14,485 bases of DNA, taken from contig NW_006768787.1 of NCBI RefSeq assembly GCF_000204055.1, positions 341,555 to 356,039 on the forward strand, in the 5' to 3' direction. Shown one piece after another: positions 1 through 7,309 of the stretch. Origin of the DNA: Melampsora larici-populina 98AG31 (lineage: Eukaryota > Basidiomycota > Pucciniomycetes > Pucciniales > Melampsoraceae). The position numbers and the translations under genes are program-made. Position 1 is the first letter of the stretch. Each line of letters begins with the position of its first letter. Under the pieces are notes generated by a model. That model saw nothing but the letters and a program-made list of their open reading frames with translations, ran no database searches and was not told where the DNA came from.

Positions 1-52
1 GCTCTTCATGACAGCTTCCAACCTGCAAAAAAAGGTGACCTTGGTGCACCGT

Positions 53-74
53 AAATCCACTATGGGATGATTTA
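53..74. repeat. 22-bp fragment shared with the Harbinger-type MITE at 9019-9324
   Basis: A 22-bp stretch built around CCACTATGGGATGATTTA is identical to positions 9115-9136 inside the MITE at 9019-9324, and similarity continues a few bases beyond it. It suggests a relic of the same repeat family, but no terminal inverted repeat is visible around it here. The rest of 1-480 is A+T-rich, with no gene I can recognise. Confidence 0.5.
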
Positions 75-484
75 CCATCTAATTTACAGTATATACAATG
101 AATTATTGTGAATCAACCAGATCCACAGTGGTATGATTTTGAAATGAATTATTTTATTTTTTCAGTAACTTTCATTCAAAAAATTATTCAACATGTCTAG
201 ATACTTGCTCCAAGTCCATTGAAAAGACAAATCAACACACTTTTGAAGTCTTTAAACAAGTTGAACTCAAGAAATTAAAATTCAATTTCTACCGGTCTTG
301 TAAAGTTAAAAATCAGATGAAGAGTTAGATCTCAAAAGGAGATAATTGTTTACGCTTGATTATTGAGCTGTGTTCCAAAGAAGTTATGGAGGGTATGATT
401 AGGAAGAATTCATGTCAAAATATATGAGAAAAAAATCAATGTAAGGTTTTACAAGAGTGATGAGACAATATATGTACTTTGATT

Positions 485-660
485 TGGGTCATGTTTTTTG
501 TTGGCCCTGAGTAGGGCTGTGACCCGGCCCTGAGTGAGACAGGGCGGCCCTGTGGCATTGCCCGGCCTTGGGAAGACCCAAGGGGATCCAGAAAACACTC
601 AGGACCAGCCGGGGCACACCCTGCATTGATTTTAAGAGGTAAAAGGGGCCATAGGGGGGG
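485..660. repeat. GC-rich island bordering a TIR element
   Basis: A GGCC/GGGC-rich block stands out sharply in A+T-rich surroundings. It contains CTGTGACCCGGCCCTG (521-536), whose reverse complement recurs in the second GC-rich island near 2050. Both islands also carry TCCAGAAAAC in the same orientation. The two islands flank the element at 715-1824, so they may belong to one repeat family or an older insertion. Open frames that cross this block look like by-products of its composition and show no protein family features. Confidence 0.5.
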
Positions 661-965
661 ATTTCTGGTGTTTGTTGCAGCTCTAGGTGTATAAAATTGT
701 ACATAAACCTTATACAGTGAAATTCCTTTGTAAGCATACACTACACAAGCATAATTTTCTATAAGCATCAAACCCCATCCAACCATTTTTGGTTGGCGGT
801 AATTTTGCAAATACAAGCATATAAGCTTAAAGCATAATCTTTTGGAAGATATGCTTCTAAAAATGGGGGGTAGGCATGGGAATAGAAGCATTAAATCAAG
901 CATTCTGGGCTCATATGCTCCTATTTAGCATGTGACAGACTGAAAATTTGACTCAGCCAAAGATA

Positions 966-1220
966 CAGCCGTTGTGAGAACTAATGGTAACTTTTTTTTA
1001 TTTTGTGTTGTGTTGAGATTTAATCCAAAACTGGCAAAAACTAAAGAAAACTCCTTTTTGACCATGAGGACCGTGAGATACAGGCCTATTGCAGGAGCCA
1101 AAACAAGGTTTAGGCCTGTGAAATCGAAAAAAACCGAGTTTTGGACCACAGATTAAACTCTAGTTAAAACTCGGCGACACCCATCACCTCGAAACTTACC
1201 AATAGTTCTCACAATGGCTG
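966..1220. mobile_element. Nested TA-flanked MITE (255 bp)
   Basis: The termini are imperfect inverted repeats of about 27 nt beginning CAGCC(G/A)TTGTGAGAACTA, bordered by TA at 964-965 and 1221-1222. The element lies wholly inside the 715-1824 element and is therefore younger. Its interior is A-rich and has no convincing coding potential. The terminal sequence differs from that of the host element, so this is a separate family rather than a partial copy. Confidence 0.7.
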
Positions 1221-1232
1221 TAACTATGTAGC

Positions 1233-1352
1233 TTCTTTTCCAATAGAAAGCCAGCTCATGTACCTGACACCTTGAGTGTTTCTCTTTTTTCATCATCTGA
1301 TCTGTCTTCTTCTTCTGATGATGAAAATGGCAGTACTCAACTCAATGAGTGA
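1233..1352 (+). pseudogene. Possible transposase C-terminal remnant (Ser/Asp-rich tail)
   Basis: An open frame of 39 codons starts just after the nested MITE and ends at TGA 1350-1352. It reads through a segment of the form FSSSDLSSSSDDENG, with a run of Ser then acidic residues. Such tails occur at the C-termini of some pogo-type transposases, and the position inside a pogo-like TIR element fits. There is no catalytic motif and the upstream frame is closed at the insertion site. This is weak evidence, and chance low complexity is a real alternative. Confidence 0.2.
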
Positions 1353-1899
1353 GTCTTTCAAATCTCTCGATCTTTTCTTTTTTTCTCTCATCTTATTTAT
1401 AATTACTTGATGTTGATTTTGCTTGATTTTGGTCTTTTGATTACTTCTCTCCCTAAGCAACTCCTCTGATTGAGTTTCAAATCATGTCTAATCACAACGA
1501 CCTACATAAACCACTCCAATTCTACAAGAAAAAATTGAGACCCTACATCACTTTCTATTTGTACTCTTGTCCCACAATACATGCTCCAAAATCTTTGTGT
1601 CTTTTTACACAAGACCCTTTAGGTTACAAATATTGCTTCTGTGACCTTTCTTGCCTTGTATCGAGCACCTCCCATCTGAAAAAAAAATGGTCAAGCGCTA
1701 TTTTTTTCCTTAAGCATAGCATTTTCCTTGATTGGGAATTATGCTCCTATTCGATAAGAAGCATATTTTATGTAAGCATAAGATTTTGCCCAACCATCAC
1801 TATGCTTATAAAGGAATTCCACTGTATCAGCCTACTTAGACCTTGGAGAGAGCCATGGGACCCAACTCAAATGGCAATTTTTTAGATTATTCAGCAAAA

Positions 1900-2070
1900 A
1901 AAATGACGGGCACCGGGGCGGACAGGCCGCCCGGGTGCTCAGAGGGCTTTTATGACCCTTCGTCCTTATCAAGTAGGTTTTGGTGTGTCAGGGCGCGTAC
2001 GGTCTGCTTCCAGAAAACCAGCGGGCACAGTTGGCCGGGCGGGGCCAGGGCCGGGTCACAGACCTAGTCC
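1900..2070. repeat. GC-rich island with a canonical G-quadruplex motif
   Basis: A second GC-rich block lies on the far side of the 715-1824 element. It shares motifs with the island at 485-660, partly in inverted orientation. At 2037-2055 the plus strand carries four G-tracts (GGG, GGGG, GGG, GGG) separated by loops of 1, 3 and 2 nt, a canonical G4 pattern. No coding function is apparent. Confidence 0.5.
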
Positions 2071-2104
2071 TGAGCCCTGATTACAGGACCACAGGCTAAC
2101 AGTA

Positions 2105-2600
2105 CCACATGTAATATTATGATATTGTATAAACCCATAAGTACATCTCAAGGCTCAGTGTCAAGAGCCATGTAAACACATGTACATGATGTAATAAATA
2201 CATAACAGACCGAACCCAAGCGTCAACCACAAGTTGAGACAAGGATCACACGCCAACCACAAGATGATGCTTGACCCATGAATATATAAACCCCCCATCT
2301 TCCCTTGATTCATTTCCCATCTTTTACTAGCATCACAACACAGAACCACAGGTTACTCGACTCCTATTGAGAGGATGTTTGAGTACATGGTTAGTTGTGT
2401 AGCTTGTTAAAGACCATTCTTGAGCATTGCGGGTTCCATTGCTGAACACCCAAGGTACTTATTTCTACTAGCCCAGGGCATTCATTGTCTCTAGAAATAA
2501 ACCTTAAAGTAGCAAGGCTTCCTCCATTTTAAGGAGTCTAAAGTAGCCTACAGAATCTTTGGTTTACCAAAGTGTAAAGCCTGCCTCTCCCAGTCTCACA
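2105..2600 (+). other. LTR-like or orphan promoter-like region
   Basis: TATATAAA at 2283-2290 is preceded by two copies of CG(T/C)CAACCACAAG exactly 30 bp apart (2221-2233, 2251-2263), an arrangement seen in U3 regions of retroelement LTRs and in promoters. The segment opens with TGTAATA near 2110, and one candidate end is the CA near 2600. I could not find a matching target-site duplication, a primer-binding site or any gag/pol coding sequence. A solo LTR is therefore only one reading. Confidence 0.25.
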
Positions 2601-3500
2601 AGGTTAGAGCCAACGCTGGACCAATTACGCTAAAAAAGTGTTAGAGAAGCTGGTAGTGTAACTTTTTCATCCATCTACATCAATGTTTTCCATTAGATGT
2701 GGTGATCTACGCTACCAGATCCTGGAATTTTTGTTAACTTGGTATTGCTATGTTTTTAGCGTTAGCTTTTGTTCATCTACGTTAACAGCCATTGAGATTT
2801 GATGTTAGCTATTAGCTTTGGTTAGTGTGCCCCTGCACCAATTTGAGGACTTCACCTCCTGAATGTGAAGATCCTTAATGTAAATAGTTGTAACAAACTT
2901 GTAGGATGTATTATGAGATAGTATTCTGTATGCACCCTCAACCCCAACACGCGAGTCAGTTTGCCCTGTGGTTGGTTTACATTGGAATTGGGTTGTTTTA
3001 TCACAATTTGATGATCATACAGTGGCTATTGACACTAAAGTCCTACTCTCACAACAGCTCGCAACCTCACAATGAACACAAAGAATCACAGTAGTCTCTA
3101 CCACCGAGTCAGCCCTTGCTGCTATAGCTTACAGCAAAGCGGATTGATTTTTTTTATGTTATGTTAGTTGTTAGCACGTTTTTGTAGCGCTCTACAGTTA
3201 CGTTTTTGCAATTTCAATTCTATTTTTAGCTTGTTCAAGTCACATTGATTACAAAGTGTTAGTTAATAGTCCCCAGAATGATGACATTGTGTTATTATGA
3301 TAACTTGCTCATCTACGCTATCTGGATTGGTCCTGATAGCGTTGAGTAGCGTAGTGATCCAGTGTTGTTAGAGCGCACCAGCTCTTTATTTGCCCTTAGT
3401 CTTCTTTTCTCTTTCTCAAATCCTCTTCTTAGAGGTCAACTAGCTGTAGTCTTCACTTGGGTGTACCATCTGAAGACCACACTTTACCTTTCTTATCATA
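2600..3500. other. Gene-free stretch with recurrent CTACGCTA motifs
   Basis: No gene is recognised. The motif CTACGCTA or its reverse complement recurs around 2707, 3312 and 3345, together with GATCC/GGATC pieces in opposite orientations. This suggests the decayed ends of a palindromic repeat. A small inverted pair, TTGGGTGTAC and GTACACCCAA, lies around 3457-3522. Clean terminal repeats with a target duplication could not be established. Confidence 0.3.
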
Positions 3501-3503
3501 TTC

Positions 3504-3850
3504 TTAGTGAAGAGTACACCCAATAGATGTGCACTCCTCACATCTGTGAAGAAGAGAAAACACTATAGAAAATAGCAAATATCTTTTCATTAAAGAATCA
3601 ATTGAAAGCTTGAAATTTAAAAACACAAGATTGGTGATTGGATGACTTGAGGGAACATCTAGTGCTGGGAATGATAATTCAACTTGTTCATCTTCAGGAC
3701 CACCAAAGTCCAAAGTCTTTGGAAAAGTCTCTCCAGACACCCAAGCATGCAAGGGAAAAGTGTCTGACTAGAGGTACTTGGTCAAGTTGGACTAAATGTC
3801 ATCTATTCTGTGTTGATTGCCATGGTCTTCTTGACTGATGTTCATCATGA
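3504..3850 (-). pseudogene. Possible decayed coding fragment, unidentified
   Basis: On the minus strand one frame runs from about 3850 through two in-frame TAG codons and into an open stretch containing FPKTLDFGGPEDEQVELSFP. The amino-acid mix looks protein-like, rich in D/E/P with little low complexity. A possible 3' splice site (TTCTTCACAG) occurs near 3540. The two stops and the lack of any recognised domain point to a pseudogene fragment or a chance frame. I cannot name a family. Confidence 0.2.
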
Positions 3851-4120
3851 ATGATCTGCAGCAAGAACTCCAGAATGTGGGCATGGATTCTTATGTCTTC
3901 TGAATCCAGACAACTTCTTGATCACTAGCTTACTTATTCTTTTGATCTTTGCGCACTTGAGGAAGATTGAATATTTGTTTTACAATTCTATAAACTTGAA
4001 GAAATGTCTTGTTGCTTGAAATACAATCAAGTTTATGGACATAAAGTTGCACTTGGGACTTGTGAAGTGTTACTTAAAATTCCTAGGGGACATATGGTCC
4101 TAGGGTCTGTTCAGTTTAAT
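3850..4120. other. Intergenic sequence upstream of the Rieske gene
   Basis: No gene is recognised. The only structure noted is a short hairpin, ATAAACTTGA (3990-3999) with TCAAGTTTAT (4027-4036). Confidence 0.4.
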
Positions 4121-4124
4121 TTCA

Positions 4125-4136
4125 TTAGGGTTAGGG
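4125..4136 (+). promoter_or_regulatory. Two telomere-type TTAGGG units in the Rieske promoter region
   Basis: TTAGGGTTAGGG lies about 190 bp upstream of the Rieske start codon. TTAGGG is the usual telomere unit of basidiomycetes, and short interstitial copies act as binding sites for Myb-type telobox factors near housekeeping genes in several eukaryotes. Regulatory use here is inference from position and motif only. Confidence 0.35.
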
Positions 4137-4324
4137 CTTTTTGCTTTTGATCGCTTCCAATTGGTTGAACTCGTCGGGTTCACCCGAAAGTTACGAGGTC
4201 AGAGTCATAGAGCCCAAAGTGAAGTGGTCGGAATGGTAAATTGAGTCAACAAACTTAAACTTCCTTTAAGAACATTCGAAAACACATCCTACCATCTCAA
4301 ATCGAATTCAAAACTTAATCAAAA

Positions 4325-5632
4325 ATGGCTATCTCAAGTCTTTCGTCAAACTGGGCTGCTATTCAACGCAAGGCTATCTCTCTTCCAGTCACCGTGTAAG
4401 TGTCAGAAACATGCCTTTGATGATCGAGAAATCAGCCTAACTATCAATTCAGCTGAAGCAAACTCATATATGTAACTCTTTTCACAGTGGTACTTGCTCT
4501 CGAGGAATCCCGATCGCATCTCGACTCAATCTCAATGCTCAAGCTCCTCACTCACATGATGATCATCATCACGATGATGCACCGAGCTTAAAATTTCGAA
4601 TGGATCACCACATTCCACGATTCGGAAGTATCAGTGCTGCTGGTCCTCTTGGCCAACTCGTCAGCCGTACTCCACTCATAAGTTTGTCTTTTTTCCTGAT
4701 TGTTTTTGACTTATAATACACAAATTCTAACTTATGTATTCTATTCGTTATTCATATCTATAGCTAAGCCTACCTTGGCTCATCAAAGACAATTCACTAC
4801 ATCTACTTCTCAACACAGTCTTTTACCAAAATCATCTGAAGCATCATTTCAAGATAGCACAACCGTACCCGATTATTCAGCTTATCGTACTTCAACTGAA
4901 GATTCAGGTCGAGCGTTTTCTTACTTGATGGTAGGATCTATGGGATTAATCACAGCAGCAGGAGCTAAATCCTTAGTATCCGATTTCTTAACGAATTTAT
5001 CAGCTTCAGCAGATGTATTAGCTTTAGCTAAAGTAGAAGTCGAATTAGGTAATATACCAGAAGGAAAGAATGTGATTATCAAATGGCGTGGTAAACCGGT
5101 GTTTATCCGTCATCGAACTTCTTCTGAAATCGATGAAGCTAATTCAGTAGAGATTAGTTCGTTACGTGATCCTCAAGCTGATACTGATCGAATTAAAAAA
5201 CCAGAATGGTTAATTATGTTGGGAGTTTGTACTCATTTGGGTTGTGTACCTATTGGTGAAGCTGGTGATTATGGAGGATGGTTTTGCCCTTGTACGTTCT
5301 TATTACTCTAGGTACGTGTCTTGATCAGTAAGACTAATTGTTCATTTTTTTGATCTAGGCCACGGTTCTCATTATGGTAATTTAGATATCACTTTGTTTC
5401 ATTCTAACTCGTAATAGTTTTTGACCTTTGCATTCTATCGTTTATGCTAATAGATATCAGTGGTCGAATTCGTCGTGGACCAGCACCCTTGAACTTAGAA
5501 GTACCTTCATACGAATTCAACGATGAAGAGGGAAAGTAAGACCGCATCTTTTCTTTTAGATTCAAAGTTTCTTTCCTTTTTTATAAACTGACTTCTTGCA
5601 TTCTTTAATTCGTCAGAGTTATCATCGGTTAG
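4325..5632 (+). CDS. RIP1: Cytochrome b-c1 complex Rieske iron-sulfur subunit, mitochondrial (six exons)
   Basis: This is the Rieske 2Fe-2S subunit of complex III, which passes electrons from ubiquinol to cytochrome c1 at the mitochondrial inner membrane. Exons: 4325-4395, 4488-4681, 4764-5291, 5359-5376, 5454-5535, 5617-5632, giving 302 aa. All introns are GT-AG, 67-92 nt. Box 1 is C244-T-H246-L-G-C249 and box 2 is C263-P-C265-H266-G-S. The cluster ligands are C244, H246, C263 and H266, the disulfide pair is C249/C265, and the spacing is the same as in yeast Rip1. One membrane helix lies at about 139-158 after a YRTS segment typical of the mature N-terminus, and the C-terminus is KVIIG. The protein is longer than yeast Rip1 because of a long presequence that includes a His/Asp cluster at 45-54. 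The start ATG has A at -3 and opens an Arg/Lys- and Ser-containing targeting sequence. Exon 4 is only 18 nt. Confidence 0.95.
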
Positions 5633-5639
5633 ATTATAA

Positions 5640-5938
5640 CACCTTTTTCGATCATTGATTCTGGGATCTAAATGTATGAGTCGAGGGATAAGCTCAATAG
5701 AGATTAAAGATCAAGAGAAAATGTTTTTTTCCTTCTTCAGTTAAATCATTTATTTGAATGAAATGACTAGTATCCTAGATGTTCTTGTTATGTTTTTTTC
5801 TTTTTCATGATTAAATTTTCGGTCATGGAGAATGAAATTCAGTTTGTGTGATAAATAAAGAAAGTTTACAAGGGTTTTTTTTGTCTTTTTGGAGTGAAGA
5901 AGTAGGTGTCATGACCGAGTTAGAATTAAGAATAGATA
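5640..5938. other. 3' flank of the Rieske gene
   Basis: This is A+T-rich sequence between the stop codon and the downstream TIR element. AATAAA at 5854-5859 is a possible polyadenylation signal, although it lies more than 200 nt past the stop, so an earlier site is equally likely. No gene is seen. Confidence 0.3.
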
Positions 5939-6099
5939 CAGTCGTTTTCAAAAAGGTTGAAATCGAGGCGTTCCAAAAATTGAGAGGTGGACCGTGCGCC
6001 ACTCGTGAAAGGTATCAAACTTACCTGTCAGATCGGGTCAGATCGAGCATTATACGCTATTATACGGTATAAAGGAAGTTGTCCACGCAAACAACTCAT

Positions 6100-6182
6100 C
6101 TTTCGGTGGCGCAGTAGTCAGAAGGAGACGTCCGAGTAGTACTCTGCTGGCAGTCTCATGTTCGACTCGGTGCGACTCTTTT
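6100..6182 (+). other. tRNA-like module with Pol III A and B box motifs
   Basis: TGGCGCAGTAG at 6107-6117 fits the eukaryotic tRNA A box consensus TRGYNNARNNG. GTTCGACTCGG at 6160-6170 resembles the B box, with 42 nt between the two, and a T run follows at 6179-6182, as in a Pol III terminator. The T stem and acceptor stem pair poorly by eye, so this is not a functional tRNA. It resembles a SINE head or a degenerate tRNA-derived segment. Confidence 0.4.
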
Positions 6183-6331
6183 AATTGCCTATAGTTTTTG
6201 TCGTGACTTGCTGATAGAGCAAAAACAATCACATGCAAGCAAACAATGATAATCGAGCTATTTCACTGTTGTATTTTACGATAACGAGCAGATTGAACAA
6301 GAAAAGCTTGTCAAAATGTGATGACAAAAAT

Positions 6332-6425
6332 GAAATCGAGTCCGGTTCGAACTCAAAATGGTAGTAGCTTCGGAACCTGTTGGATCAAGCGTAACGCGGA
6401 CTCTCGACCAACTGTGCCACAGTGA
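6332..6425 (-). other. Second tRNA-like module, convergent to the first
   Basis: On the minus strand TGGCACAGTTGG (6419-6408) matches an A box, and GAGTTCGAACCGG (6354-6342) matches a B box well. The 53-nt interval would allow a long variable arm. The layout parallels the plus-strand module at 6100-6182: A box, a shared GTCCG, B box. Both may therefore descend from one ancestor placed on opposite arms of the element. Clean cloverleaf pairing is not seen. Confidence 0.4.
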
Positions 6426-6766
6426 TTTTGGAAGCTGCTGTAGTTAGGCTGCTAGAGCAGCATTTCTATATGCATATTTTGCACCTTTCACAGGTGGCGC
6501 ACGGTCCACCTCTCAATTTTTGAAACGCCTCGATTTCAACCTTTTTGAAAACGACTGTACAAGATATGAAGAAGATTAAATACAAAGACTTGATATTTGA
6601 CTGCTTAGGACTTCTTCTCTTGTTTTGTATCTGTTTAGTTTACGCTTTGAGCATGAAGAGACAATCGATCGATGAAGTGAACTGAACAAAATGGCAACCA
6701 TATTGTAAATTACTCACAAAGCTTGGAGGAGTAAAGGCCAGAATTAAACTCAGCTGTTCTTTCTGT

Positions 6767-7145
6767 ACCAGCTCACGCTCACACCCGGCACCTTTTTCGT
6801 GGCCAGGGCTGTGGCCAGGGCCGTGGCCCAGCCCAGCCCAGCCCTGTGTGGCCTGCCCTTGAAACAACTTTTGATCATAGCCCAACTCATCTTCAGGTGC
6901 TACTCCCTGCTTAAGGCACTCTTTGAAGGGGAATTAAGCTGAACTTCATGCACTATGAAGGTCATGAAGGGCTTGTGGTGAGGGCCACGCGTGGCCTAAG
7001 CCCTGGCCACGGCCATGTGCCCCTCCGGGGCGCCTCGTGGCTTCGGGGCCCCGGGTGTGAGCGTGAGTACCAGCCCACGCGCATACATGTGGCTGTCTGT
7101 CAACTGAAAGTGCGCGCAAAGGGGGTGCAAGCAGTGCGCGGTACC
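6767..7145. repeat. GC-rich inverted repeat island
   Basis: Two GC-rich blocks (about 6772-6860 and 6965-7140) are rich in GGCC, GTGGCC and CCCAG units. The 17-mer CTCACGCTCACACCCGG (6772-6788) recurs as a perfect reverse complement at 7051-7067, making a large hairpin-capable unit with a roughly 260-bp spacer. The composition resembles the islands at 485-660 and 1900-2070. Frames crossing it look compositional and show no protein family features. Confidence 0.5.
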
Positions 7146-7309
7146 AAAATCACAGTCAAGTGTTTTCATTCAAAAACGTTTGAAAAAAATCAAACATTAA
7201 AAAAGACCAGCTGCAGACCAGCTAAAAGGTTCATCTTCTACAACTAGATTTGGTGTAAAGGATGAAATATTGATTCTCTTTTGCTTGAATAGAGAAAAAA
7301 AAAAAAAAA

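Larger units (their letters stand above)
715..1824. mobile_element. TA-flanked TIR element, pogo/Tc1-mariner-like, non-autonomous (about 1.1 kb)
   Basis: The ends are inverted repeats starting CAGTG(A/G)AATTCCTTT, 24 nt long with 22 matches, and each is bordered by TA (713-714 and 1825-1826). TA target duplications and CAGT-type termini are typical of the Tc1/mariner/pogo superfamily. Both subterminal zones are loaded with the motif AGCATA in either orientation (for example 733, 748, 816, 831 on the left and several between 1710 and 1806 on the right), as expected of repeated transposase-binding sites. No DDE transposase is encoded. A 39-codon Ser/Asp-rich frame ending at 1352 could be a remnant. 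A second element (966-1220) is nested inside. Confidence 0.7.
5939..6557. mobile_element. Long-TIR, TA-flanked MITE (619 bp) with internal tRNA-like modules
   Basis: The outer arms (5939-6012 and 6484-6557) are inverted repeats of about 74 bp starting CAGTCGTTTTCAAAAAGG, with about three mismatches. TA borders both ends (5937-5938, 6558-6559), which fits the Tc1/mariner superfamily. The near-identity of the arms suggests recent activity. No transposase is encoded. The interior contains two tRNA-like segments pointing toward each other (about 6100-6182 plus strand, about 6332-6425 minus strand), so the whole element resembles a large, diverged palindrome. It lies about 300 bp downstream of the Rieske stop codon. 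Confidence 0.8.

Noticed and set aside
436..903. 155-codon open frame on the minus strand
   Set aside because: It crosses a GC-rich repeat island and the terminal repeat of a mobile element, with low-complexity composition and no protein features.
2105..2600. Complete LTR retrotransposon
   Set aside because: No paired LTR, primer-binding site, gag/pol coding sequence or matching target duplication could be found in the window.
6100..6182. Functional tRNA gene
   Set aside because: A and B boxes are present, but the T stem and acceptor stem do not pair properly and no clear anticodon arm is seen.
6948..7247. 99-codon open frame on the plus strand
   Set aside because: It is made almost wholly of the GC-rich inverted repeat and looks like a by-product of composition.
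7295..7309. Poly(A) run as evidence of a retroposed transcript
   Set aside because: It is a plus-strand A run next to the hAT relic, which reads on the minus strand. No target duplication or plus-strand coding sequence precedes it.
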